DNA from: CAVSCR01 sp963726575
GTDB taxonomy: Bacteria; Actinomycetota; Actinomycetes; JAHEKZ01
Length of the DNA stretch: 64,000 nt
Assembly: GCA_963726575.1 (NCBI GenBank)
Contig: CAVSCR010000003.1
Span: forward strand, 124,001-188,000
Direction: 5' to 3'
Part shown: piece after piece, positions 35,207-43,095 of the stretch
Position numbering within the stretch: position 1 is the first letter of the stretch
How the letters are laid out: the number at the start of each line of letters is the position of its first letter
Notes under the pieces: generated by a model
Told to the model about the DNA's origin: nothing
The model's database searches: none
What the model saw: the letters and a program-made list of their open reading frames with translations, nothing else
Made by a program: the position numbers and the translations under genes

Positions 35207-36603
35207 GCACGTTGCCCGGCCCGGTCCCCGGTACCGATCTGCGCAGCCTGTCCTTCTGGTGGGACCGGTTGCCCGCGCAGACGCCGCGCGAACCTCTGTC
35301 CGGCGACACCGATGCCGACGTCGTGGTCGTTGGCGCCGGGTACACCGGTCTGTGGACCGCCTACTACCTGCTCGAGCACCAGCCGGACCTGCGCGTGGTG
35401 GTTCTGGAGGCCGAGGTCGCCGGCTTCGGCGCGTCCGGTCGCAACGGTGGCTGGTGCTCTGCGCTGTTCCCGGCGAGCTGGGACAAGATGGCGCGCGCCG
35501 CCAGTCGCGACGGCGCGATCCGGCTGCAGCAAGCGATGTTCGACACCGTCGACGAAGTCGGCCGCGTCGTCGCGACCGAGCAGCTCGACGTCGACTGGGC
35601 GAAGGGTGGGTCGGTCTACCTCGCCCGTAGTCCATTGCAGGAGCATCGAGCGAAGCAGACGATCGACGAGGCCCGCGCCTGGAGCTTCGGAGAGGACCAC
35701 TTCCGCTATCTCGACGGCGACGAGGCCAGCCAGCTGGTGGGCGCCAGTGACGTACGAGCGGCTGTGTTCGCCGCCGACTGCGCGGTGATCCAGCCCGCGA
35801 AGCTGGTGCGCCAGCTGGCCGATGTGGTGGAGCGTCGGGGGGCGCGGATCTACGAGCACACGCCGGTCATGGCCATCGAACCCGGGCTCGCCCGGACGTC
35901 GCGCGGAACCGTCCGAGCACCATTCGTCGTCCGCGCGACGGAGGGGTATACGGCCAGCCTGGAAGGTCATCAACGCGACGTCGCACCCGTGTACTCACTG
36001 ATGATCGCCACCGAGCCGCTACCGGACTCGGTGTGGTCACAGATCGGGCTCCAATCGCGGCCGACGTTCAACGACATGCGGCACCTGATCATCTACGGGC
36101 AACGAACCGCGGACGGTCGGTTCGCCTTCGGTGGACGCGGTGCCCCGTACCACTTCGGGTCGAACATCCAGCGCGGCTTCGATCGCGACCCGAAGGTGTT
36201 CCAGATGCTGTGGCACACCTTGACCGAGTTGTTCCCGTCCGTCGCGGACTACCACGTCACGCATCATTGGGGCGGACCCCTCGGCGTGACCCGAGACTGG
36301 TGGGCGTCGGTCGGCCTCGACGCAAGCACCGGAGTGGCGTGGTCAGGTGGCTACGTCGGCGACGGCGTTGGCACGTCGAACCTGGGAGGCCGGACCGTCG
36401 CCGACCTGATCCTGAAGCGCGACACCGACCTCGTGACCCTGCCCTGGGTCAACCACCACTCACGCAGGTGGGAACCCGAGCCGTTGCGCTGGATCGGCGT
36501 CAACACCGGACTGCGGGCGATGGCTGCCGCAGACCCGGAGGAGAACCGCACTGGGCGTTCGTCGGTGATCGCCAAGAGTTTCAACCGCCTCATCCACGGC
36601 TGA
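35203..36603 (+). CDS. FAD-dependent amine oxidoreductase (DAO family)
   Basis: A 466-residue flavoprotein, the last gene of the Lrp-led operon (4-base overlap). The FAD fold is at ADVVVVGAGYTGLWTAYYLL (39-58), followed by VAGFGASGRNGGWCSALFPA and the C-terminal GWSGGYVGDGVGTSNLGGRT-like segment (here AWSGGYVGDGVGTSNLGGRT). It is related to the enzyme at 27909 but in a different subgroup. Likely oxidises a secondary amine or gamma-glutamylated polyamine to an aldehyde. A 65-nt conserved element begins 43 bases beyond its stop. Confidence 0.8.
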   Translation: MSTLPGPVPGTDLRSLSFWWDRLPAQTPREPLSGDTDADVVVVGAGYTGLWTAYYLLEHQPDLRVVVLEAEVAGFGASGRNGGWCSALFPASWDKMARAASRDGAIRLQQAMFDTVDEVGRVVATEQLDVDWAKGGSVYLARSPLQEHRAKQTIDEARAWSFGEDHFRYLDGDEASQLVGASDVRAAVFAADCAVIQPAKLVRQLADVVERRGARIYEHTPVMAIEPGLARTSRGTVRAPFVVRATEGYTASLEGHQRDVAPVYSLMIATEPLPDSVWSQIGLQSRPTFNDMRHLIIYGQRTADGRFAFGGRGAPYHFGSNIQRGFDRDPKVFQMLWHTLTELFPSVADYHVTHHWGGPLGVTRDWWASVGLDASTGVAWSGGYVGDGVGTSNLGGRTVADLILKRDTDLVTLPWVNHHSRRWEPEPLRWIGVNTGLRAMAAADPEENRTGRSSVIAKSFNRLIHG

Positions 36604-36645
36604 CCCAGCGCTGCCCGACCCCCCGTTTGGAAGCAACGAGTCGAC

Positions 36646-36710
36646 GCTTCCGAAAGAGTGGAGGAATTCACTCGTTGTCGGGCCGGAATGGAGGTTTGGA
36701 GGGGGTCATC
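36646..36710 (+). ncRNA. Conserved RNA-like element, copy R
   Basis: The plus-strand partner of the element at 30917-30981: 65 nt with 7 differences. A short stem GAGTG/CACTC encloses GAGGAATT; CAACGAGT (36634-36641) can also pair with ACTCGTTG (36670-36677), and GCCCGAC (36613-36619) with GTCGGGC (36677-36683). It lies in the same orientation relative to the upstream gene as copy L, downstream of the last gene of the operon. The next gene is on the other strand. Confidence 0.5.
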
Positions 36711-36759
36711 CCCGCGCCCGAAGGCGGACGCTAGCGGACCGCGTCTGGCCCTGATCCGC

Positions 36760-37173
36760 TCACTCGTGCGGTGCGGTGATGTTGACCAGCCAGTTGATGC
36801 CGTAGCGGTCGACACACATGCCGAACTCGTCGCCCCACATCTGCTTCTCCAAGGGGGTTGTGACCGTGCCGCCGCTGGACAGCTTGTTCCAGTAGCCGCG
36901 CAGCTCATCTGAGTCGTGGCCACTGAGGCTGATCGAGATGTTGTCCCCGACGTTGTGCGACATGCCCCCGGGAGTATCGGCCGCCATCAACGTGAAGCCG
37001 CCGGTCGTCGCGAGCTGTCCGTGCATGATCTTGTCCGCGTCCGGGGTCCCCTCCTGGCCGTACTCACCGAACGTGTTCATGTTCAGCTCGCCACCGAACA
37101 CGTCACGGTAGAACTCCAGGGCCTGTCGCGCGTTGTCGCGAAAGCTGAGGTAGGGATTGAGGGTAGAGGCCAT
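36760..37173 (-). CDS. VOC family protein (PhnB-like)
   Basis: A 137-residue single-domain VOC protein: LNPYLSFRDNARQALEFYRD with VFGGEL, then HGQLATTGGFTLMAADTPGG and EKQMWGDEFGMCVDRYGINW with LVNI. This is the PhnB/3-demethylubiquinone-like branch, whose members mostly have no proven reaction. A ribosome site AAGGAG precedes a double ATG (37176 and 37173); the second gives better spacing. It is coupled to the upstream TIGR03086 gene, whose stop overlaps it. Confidence 0.8.
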   Translation of the reverse strand: MASTLNPYLSFRDNARQALEFYRDVFGGELNMNTFGEYGQEGTPDADKIMHGQLATTGGFTLMAADTPGGMSHNVGDNISISLSGHDSDELRGYWNKLSSGGTVTTPLEKQMWGDEFGMCVDRYGINWLVNITAPHE

Positions 37174-37802
37174 CATGTGCTCCTTGTCGTGGTTGTCGAC
37201 GATGACTGCGTTGACTCTGTTGTGCCCGCCGAGGGTGCCCACTCTGGGCTGCGCCCCGAGAAGGCCAGGAGCTGTTCGACGGAGCTGGCCGCCGCGCTGA
37301 GCTCCACTTCGTAGGCGAAGGACTTGTCCGGCCCGCGGTACTCAGGAGCCAGCATCTGACGTGCGAACGCCAGCGCGCCGTCCGCGGCAGCCGGCGAGAA
37401 GTCTGTCGACTGACCGGTCGCCCGCGCCAGGTCCCAGCCGTGGATCAGGAACTCCATCATGAGGAACCCCGGTGGCAGCTGCCTCGACGCCTCGGTGTCG
37501 TCGCGGTAGGCAGCGAGCATGGACCCCGCGGCCGCGTGAAACGCTGCCGCCGGTTGCGGACCAGCTCGGTAGGCGTTCGGGTCGCCCTCGAAGGTCCGCG
37601 CGTGCAGCCGCGCGGCGAAACTGCTGGCCCAACCGACAACGTGGTCGACCAGGTGGGCGACGTCGAGATCGGGGCACGGGGTCGGCAGCCCTACCTGCTC
37701 CGGCGCGATCCCGGCGATCGTCGCCTCGGTCTGCTGCAGCACCGACGCCAGAAGGCTCGTCGCGTCCTGGTCGGTCGGCGCGTCAGTGGGGCTCACGGGC
37801 AC
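37173..37802 (-). CDS. TIGR03086-family metal-binding protein
   Basis: A 209-residue four-helix protein of the mycothiol-dependent maleylpyruvate isomerase/DinB-like superfamily. It has an N-terminal helix with the family pattern TPCPDLDVAHLVDHVVGWAS (metal His), EFLIHGWDLARATGQ (His-x3-Asp) and a C-terminal LAPEYRGPDKSFAYEVEL. The family binds a divalent metal by three His. A Thr/Ser-rich tail overlaps the next gene's start. Start GTG 37802. Same direction as zwf, 52 bases after its stop. Confidence 0.75.
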   Translation of the reverse strand: MPVSPTDAPTDQDATSLLASVLQQTEATIAGIAPEQVGLPTPCPDLDVAHLVDHVVGWASSFAARLHARTFEGDPNAYRAGPQPAAAFHAAAGSMLAAYRDDTEASRQLPPGFLMMEFLIHGWDLARATGQSTDFSPAAADGALAFARQMLAPEYRGPDKSFAYEVELSAAASSVEQLLAFSGRSPEWAPSAGTTESTQSSSTTTTRST

Positions 37803-37854
37803 GCGGCGACGTTACTCGGCCCCTCGGACACAACGAACAGCCGCCGCTTGATGA

Positions 37855-39276
37855 TCATGGCCTGGGGAGCCAGGGGTCGACCCAGGCCGGCCAGCCACGC
37901 ACCAGTTCGTCCGCGGCGTCAGGACCCATCGACCCGCGCCCGTAGGGCAGGACGGGGGGCGGCTGGTCGATCAACGGCTGGACGACCCGCCAGGTCTGCT
38001 CGACCAGATCCTCGCGGCTGAACAGGGCTGAGTTTCCGAGCATCGCCTGATGGAGCAGACGCTCGTACGGTTCGAACGCCTCGCCCAGTTCCTCGGCGAA
38101 GACCAGCGACAGGTCAACCGGGCGCGTGCTCAGCCCCTGCGGATCCTTGACCTGCACGAGCAGGGCCGCCCCCGGCTGCGGGCTGAACCGGATGACGAAC
38201 TGATCGGCATCGGGGTTCAGGTGCGGCGCGAAACCGATTCTGGGGGGGCGCTTGAAGCGCACGCGCACCTCGGTGACCGACGTCGTCATCGCCTTGCCTG
38301 CGCGGATGAAGAACGGCACCCCGGACCAACGCCAGTTGTCGACGTTCAACCGCAACGCCACGAACGTCTCGGTCGACGACGTCGGCGCAACGCCTGCCAC
38401 GTCGAGGTATCCGTCGTACTGCCCCCGGATGCACTCTGCCGGGTCGGCCTCCGGCATCGACTCGAAGACATCGACCCGACGGTCCTGCAACGCGTCAGCG
38501 CCGCGCGTTCCCGGCGGCTCCATGGCGACCAGCGCGAGCACCTGCAACAGGTGGTTCTGGACGACGTCGCGCAAGGCACCGACGGGGTCGTAGAAGCTGC
38601 CCCGGTCAGAGACGCCGAAGTCCTCGGCCATCGTGATCTGTACCGCATCGATGTGATCGCGGTTCCACAGCGGCTCGAACACCGAGTTCGCGAACCGAAG
38701 CGCCAGGATGTCCGCCGACGGTTCCTTCCCGAGGAAGTGGTCGATCCGAAAGATCTGCGACTCCGCCAGATGACGGCGCAGGTCGGCATTGAGCGCCACT
38801 GCGGATGCCAGGTCGTGTCCGAACGGCTTCTCCACCACGACCCTGGCGGTGCTGGTCAGACCGGCATGGAACAGCCCGGACACTACGGTGGCGAACAACG
38901 ACGGCGGGATCTCGAGGTAGAACACTGGGTGTTCGTGATGCGCAACGGCGGCCGCGACCCGCTCGTAGGTCTCCACATCGCGGTAGTCCCCTTGGACGTA
39001 CGAGAGCCGGGCCGCGAATCGCGCGAACACCTCGTCGTCCACGGTCTCCCCGGATGCCGCGATCGACTCCTTCGCGTGGCTGCGAAGGTGGTCCAAGGAC
39101 CAGTCGTCGAAGGCGACACCGACGATGGGGTGGTCCAACAACCCGCGTCGCTCCAGTCGGTACAGCGCGCGGAACGTCATCTTCTTGGCGAGGTCGCCGG
39201 TGATGCCGAACACCACCAGCACGTCGCCGGCGACTGGTGCTTCAGCGGAACCAGACGTCGTGGTCTCGAGGGTCAC
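37855..39276 (-). CDS. zwf: Glucose-6-phosphate 1-dehydrogenase
   Basis: A 473-residue G6PD, the first enzyme of the oxidative pentose phosphate pathway (glucose-6-phosphate to 6-phosphogluconolactone with NADP). The nucleotide fold motif is VVFGITGDLAKKM (21-33), the substrate motif IFRIDHFLGKEP (175-186) with the catalytic His near 180, and EKPFGHDLASA precedes it. The length is normal. It is transcribed divergently from gnd, sharing a 138-bp control region with repeated GATCAAC sites. Confidence 0.92.
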   Translation of the reverse strand: MTLETTTSGSAEAPVAGDVLVVFGITGDLAKKMTFRALYRLERRGLLDHPIVGVAFDDWSLDHLRSHAKESIAASGETVDDEVFARFAARLSYVQGDYRDVETYERVAAAVAHHEHPVFYLEIPPSLFATVVSGLFHAGLTSTARVVVEKPFGHDLASAVALNADLRRHLAESQIFRIDHFLGKEPSADILALRFANSVFEPLWNRDHIDAVQITMAEDFGVSDRGSFYDPVGALRDVVQNHLLQVLALVAMEPPGTRGADALQDRRVDVFESMPEADPAECIRGQYDGYLDVAGVAPTSSTETFVALRLNVDNWRWSGVPFFIRAGKAMTTSVTEVRVRFKRPPRIGFAPHLNPDADQFVIRFSPQPGAALLVQVKDPQGLSTRPVDLSLVFAEELGEAFEPYERLLHQAMLGNSALFSREDLVEQTWRVVQPLIDQPPPVLPYGRGSMGPDAADELVRGWPAWVDPWLPRP

Positions 39277-39322
39277 GCCTGATCCTCCCGCGGTCGGCGG
39301 GATCTCGCGCGGGACGTCACAT

Positions 39323-39384
39323 GTTGATCAAGGAGAGGATGTCGGATCTTCAAGATCAACTGACACATGAAGTCCAAGATCAAC
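39323..39384. promoter_or_regulatory. Repeated GATCAAC half-sites in zwf-gnd divergent promoter
   Basis: GTTGATC at 39323-39329 is the inverted complement of GATCAAC at 39354-39360 and 39378-39384; the latter two sit in direct repeats CAAGATCAAC. Their arrangement between divergent zwf and gnd suggests a regulator binding cluster. Confidence 0.45.
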
Positions 39385-39414
39385 GGGGGTGTGGGGATGT
39401 GTTAGGACTGGGGG

Positions 39415-40473
39415 ATGACTACGGACAAGCCGATGCAGTTCGGCCCGATGCAGCTGGGCATGGTGGGCCTGGGGCGCATGGGCGCCAATCTGAGTCGTCG
39501 CCTCCTGCGGGACGGCCACGAGGTGGTCGTCTACGACGTCAACCCGGACGCGGTGGCTCAGCTGTCGACGGACGGAGCTCGTGGCACGAACTCGCTGGAC
39601 GACTTCGTGGCTGCGCTGACTCCACCGCGGGCCGCGTGGGTGATGGTGCCGGCCGGAGACATCACGCAGCAGACGGTGGACGCGTTGGCGCAGCGGATGA
39701 GCGCCGGCGACATCGTCATCGACGGCGGCAACTCCTCCTACCGTGACGACCTACGCCGTGCTGCTGCCCTGTCCGCGAAGGACATCCACTACGTAGACGT
39801 GGGAACCAGCGGTGGCGTGTTCGGGCTGGAACGCGGTTTCTGCCTGATGATCGGCGCCGAGCCCGAGGTGTTCGCCCGCCTGGAGCCGCTGTTCGCCACG
39901 CTGGCCCCCGGTATCGACGCGGCACGGCGTACGCCTGGACTCGGCGGTCCGCCCACCATGGCCGAGCGGGGTTACCTTCATTGCGGCCCCAACGGTGCCG
40001 GACACTTCGTGAAGATGGTGCACAACGGCATCGAGTACGGCGTCATGGCCGCGTACGCGGAGGGACTCAACATCCTCAAACACGCCGATGCCGGCAACCA
40101 GGCACGAGACGCCGACGCCGAGACGGCACCCCTGGCCAACCCCGAGTACTACCAGTACGAGCTGGACATCGCCGCCGTCGCCGAGCTGTGGCGACGCGGC
40201 AGCGTGGTGGGCTCGTGGCTGCTGGACCTGACAGCGGCCGCGCTGGCCGCGTCACCGGACCTGTCGGAGTTCGCCGGCCACGTGTCCGACTCCGGAGAGG
40301 GTCGGTGGACCTCGATCGCCGCGATCGAAGAGGGCGTTCCGGCACCGGTGCTCACCTCGGCCCTGTACTCGCGGTTCGCCTCCCGCGGCAACGACGACTT
40401 CGCCGACAAGGTGCTGTCGGCCATGCGCAAACAGTTCGGTGGCCACGACGAAAAGACCGACAAGACGCCGTGA
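39415..40473 (+). CDS. gnd: 6-phosphogluconate dehydrogenase, decarboxylating
   Basis: A 352-residue short-form 6PGDH (NAD/YqeC-like group): Rossmann start LGMVGLGRMGANLSRRLLRD (14-33), IVIDGGNSSYRDD (100-112), DVGTSGGVFGLERGFCLMIG (128-147) and the catalytic segment GPNGAGHFVKMVHNGIEYG (Lys200, Asn204). It makes ribulose-5-phosphate, CO2 and reduced cofactor. It overlaps the pgl start by four bases. Internal ATGs at 39433 and 39448 are alternative starts. Confidence 0.9.
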   Translation: MTTDKPMQFGPMQLGMVGLGRMGANLSRRLLRDGHEVVVYDVNPDAVAQLSTDGARGTNSLDDFVAALTPPRAAWVMVPAGDITQQTVDALAQRMSAGDIVIDGGNSSYRDDLRRAAALSAKDIHYVDVGTSGGVFGLERGFCLMIGAEPEVFARLEPLFATLAPGIDAARRTPGLGGPPTMAERGYLHCGPNGAGHFVKMVHNGIEYGVMAAYAEGLNILKHADAGNQARDADAETAPLANPEYYQYELDIAAVAELWRRGSVVGSWLLDLTAAALAASPDLSEFAGHVSDSGEGRWTSIAAIEEGVPAPVLTSALYSRFASRGNDDFADKVLSAMRKQFGGHDEKTDKTP

Positions 40474-41132
40474 GCCAACCTCGCGTGCAGCCATGTGCCG
40501 ACGCCGACGAGTTGGCGCTACGGGCCGCAGAATTCGTCGTCGACACCGCACACGAGGTGCTCTCGGTCCGCGAGCCGTTCACGTTCGCGGTCAGCGGCGG
40601 CCGTACGCCTTGGGCGATGTTCGCGCAGCTGCGAACCCTCGACTTCCCCTGGACGCTGACCCAGATCTACCAGGTGGACGAACGCGTGGCGGCGGTCGGT
40701 GACCCGGCGCGCAACCTCACCCACCTGCACGACAGCGTCCCTCACGATGCGCACGTTCACGCGATGCCGGTCAACGATCCAGACCTGACCGCCGCGGCAC
40801 ACGGCTACGCGGCGACGCTGCCGCAGCACTTCGACCTGATCCACCTGGGGCTCGGACCCGATGGGCATACGGCGTCACTGGTTCCCGACGACGCGTCGCT
40901 CGACGTGACCGACACCGACGTCACCGTGACCGCCCCGTACCAAGGGCACCCGCGCATGACACTCACCTTCCCTGTCCTGAACCGGGCACGCCACGTGCTG
41001 TGGCTGGTCAGCGGCGCCGACAAGGTGGACGCATTGGCGCGACTGCTGGCCCACGATCCGACGATCCCCGCGGGCCGCGTGACGGCGAGGCACCAGACGG
41101 TCGTCGCCGACCGGTCGGCGCTGGGAGGTTAG
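40470..41132 (+). CDS. pgl: 6-phosphogluconolactonase
   Basis: A 220-residue member of the glucosamine/6-phosphogluconolactonase family: FTFAVSGGRTPWAMFAQLRT (sugar-phosphate loop), IYQVDERVAAVGDPARNLTH (the DER motif) and FDLIHLGLGPDGHTASLVPD (the GxGPDGHxASLFP hallmark). It hydrolyses the lactone between the zwf and gnd steps. Start GTG 40470 overlaps the gnd stop. Its stop overlaps the oppositely directed ROK gene stop by four bases. Confidence 0.9.
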   Translation: MSQPRVQPCADADELALRAAEFVVDTAHEVLSVREPFTFAVSGGRTPWAMFAQLRTLDFPWTLTQIYQVDERVAAVGDPARNLTHLHDSVPHDAHVHAMPVNDPDLTAAAHGYAATLPQHFDLIHLGLGPDGHTASLVPDDASLDVTDTDVTVTAPYQGHPRMTLTFPVLNRARHVLWLVSGADKVDALARLLAHDPTIPAGRVTARHQTVVADRSALGG

Positions 41133-42103
41133 GAACCCACGCCGAACGCGTCAGAGGCGAGCAGGGCAGCACCGGTCGCGCCCGACAGATCGCCCAGCTG
41201 CGTGGTCAGCACCACCGGCGCGTGGTCGGGGACCAGCAACCGGGGCGTCATCTGAGCCACGACGCTGTCGACGAAGGGTTGGCCGAGGCGATCGCCCAAC
41301 CCGCCACCGATGATGATCGCCTCGAGGTCGAGCAGGTTCTGCGTCGACGCCAACGCGATCGCCGTGGCCCAGATCGCCTCGTCGATCAGACGTGTGGCGA
41401 CCTTGTCCTTCTGCTGGATCGCCTTCGCGATCACCGACGCCGTGAGGTGGGGCGCGCCCTTCTTGGCCATGAGGTCGAACAGGACCGTGCGGTGGCCGTT
41501 CTTGACCATCCGGCTGGCGTGCGCCTCGATCCGCCCGCGCCCGGCGTACGCCTCGAGATGGCCGGGGCGCCCGTCGGAACACATCGGCCCGTTCGGGTCG
41601 ACGGTGGTGTGACCGATCTCGCCCGCGGAACCCCGGCCGGTCCGCAACGTGCCGTCCAGCACCAGCCCACCTCCGACACCGGTGCCGATGAACACCCCGA
41701 TCAGGTTGTGGTAGTCCCGACCGGAGCCCATTCGATGCTCACCGATCATGGCCACGCGGACGTCGTTCTCCAGCGTTACTGGGACGCCGCCGAGGGCCTT
41801 GGACAGTCGCGGTCCGAGATCGACCGGGTCCGCGAAACCGGAGACGTTCGGCGAGTGCGACACGACCCCCTTGTCGATGTCGATGTGTCCTGGCGATCCG
41901 ACACCGACGCCCGCGAGGTCGCCCACCTCGACGCCGGCGGCGGCGGCCGCCGCCGCCACCGTGGACGCCATCGCCGAGACCACGTCGTCGGGACCGGTCT
42001 GCGGCGTGAGCACACGGGAACCGGCGATCACCTGTCCCTGCGACAGGGCACCTGACTGGATCTTCGTCCCACCGAGGTCGACCCCTACGGTCACGCGCGT
42101 CAT
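41129..42103 (-). CDS. ROK family sugar kinase (glucokinase-like)
   Basis: A 324-residue ROK kinase: ATP loop VGVDLGGTKI (6-15), VGVGSPGHIDIDKG, VTLENDVRVAMIGEHRMGSG with the catalytic Asp, VFIGTGVGGGLVLDG and EIGHTTVDPNG. The usual zinc motif CxCGxxGCxE is degenerate (CSDGRPGHLE), so zinc is probably not bound in the normal way. Likely phosphorylates glucose or a related sugar at O6, feeding zwf. ATG 42103 has an AAGGAG site. It overlaps the SIS gene stop (ATGA) and is the last gene of a four-gene operon. Confidence 0.85.
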   Translation of the reverse strand: MTRVTVGVDLGGTKIQSGALSQGQVIAGSRVLTPQTGPDDVVSAMASTVAAAAAAAGVEVGDLAGVGVGSPGHIDIDKGVVSHSPNVSGFADPVDLGPRLSKALGGVPVTLENDVRVAMIGEHRMGSGRDYHNLIGVFIGTGVGGGLVLDGTLRTGRGSAGEIGHTTVDPNGPMCSDGRPGHLEAYAGRGRIEAHASRMVKNGHRTVLFDLMAKKGAPHLTASVIAKAIQQKDKVATRLIDEAIWATAIALASTQNLLDLEAIIIGGGLGDRLGQPFVDSVVAQMTPRLLVPDHAPVVLTTQLGDLSGATGAALLASDAFGVGS

Positions 42104-43095
42104 ATCGTGTCTCCTTGCGTCGAACCGGCCTGCCACAAGCTGGCAGCGACGACCTCAGGCACCAAGACCTCGGTCAGCAGGCGTACGTCGTCGTCCTCAT
42201 CGCCGGGGTAACGCACCGTCACTTCCGCCGTGTCGACCACGCCGCCGACGGCGACGATGCGCGAACCTCGCTCGGTCGTCCAGCGCAGCAGCTCGTCCTC
42301 CCACGTCGACCCCGGGAACAACAGCATGCGGTAGTCGGTGGTCTTGGTCAGGTAGACGTCGACATGACTCCACTCACCGGTCTCGCTGGCCACGGCAGGG
42401 CGCCGCGGCCCCTCACGCAGCATCAAGGCCGACTGCTGGGCGGAGCTCAGGCGCCGAGCAGGAGCCACGACGGCGGTCAGCTGCGGGCCGTCCAGCACCT
42501 CACGAACAGCCGGCAGCCAGGTGGGTCGACGTCGGAGCAGATCCTCACTGGCGTCGGCGGCCGCGCCCACCACACTCGCCACGGCGGCGGCCCCCGGGCC
42601 ACCGCTGAGCCGGTCGACCAGCACCAGCAGGAGCGCCAGCGTGTGTTGGAACGTTCGGCAGGCCACCCCACCGAGCTCGGGTCCGGCCTGCATCGGCACC
42701 ACGAGGTCGACCCCGCGGGCCAGGACGGCATCGTCGGAATTGGTCAGTGCCACCACGCGGCTGCGCCCCAGGTACCGACGCGTCGCCTCGACGGTCTCAC
42801 GCGACTCCCCCGAGGCCGAGATCGCCACCACCAGGGTGCGTGGGTCTGGCGGAGGCAGCAGGTCGCTGCTGGCCAGGTCGGCCACGGCATCCAGTCCGGC
42901 GGCCCGCAACCGGGCAGCGGCCACTGCGGCCGCGAACGTGGACGACCCCATGCCGAGGAACAGCACCCGGTCGACGTCCTCGTCGACTCCTGACCACGGG
43001 TCGGCCCGCACTACGTGGGCCGCCAGGTCGCGAAGCGAGCGCGGCTTGCGCTCCAGGTCGGACAGGAACAGGTCGGGGTCCACGTCACCGCCCAT
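42100..43095 (-). CDS. SIS domain sugar isomerase-like protein
   Basis: A 331-residue double-SIS protein, like the isomerase half of GlmS or AgaS. The first SIS begins near residue 40 (VDRVLFLGMGSSTFAAAVAA) with TLVVAISASGESRETVEATR. The second is near 190 (RLSSAQQSALMLREGPRRPA) with VASETGEWSHVDVYLTKTTD. It probably binds a sugar or amino-sugar phosphate and may isomerise or deaminate it. ATG 43095 overlaps the kinase stop by 11 bases; GTG 43083 is a possible shorter start. Its location between a kinase and ROK suggests amino-sugar use. Confidence 0.8.
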   Translation of the reverse strand: MGGDVDPDLFLSDLERKPRSLRDLAAHVVRADPWSGVDEDVDRVLFLGMGSSTFAAAVAAARLRAAGLDAVADLASSDLLPPPDPRTLVVAISASGESRETVEATRRYLGRSRVVALTNSDDAVLARGVDLVVPMQAGPELGGVACRTFQHTLALLLVLVDRLSGGPGAAAVASVVGAAADASEDLLRRRPTWLPAVREVLDGPQLTAVVAPARRLSSAQQSALMLREGPRRPAVASETGEWSHVDVYLTKTTDYRMLLFPGSTWEDELLRWTTERGSRIVAVGGVVDTAEVTVRYPGDEDDDVRLLTEVLVPEVVAASLWQAGSTQGDTI

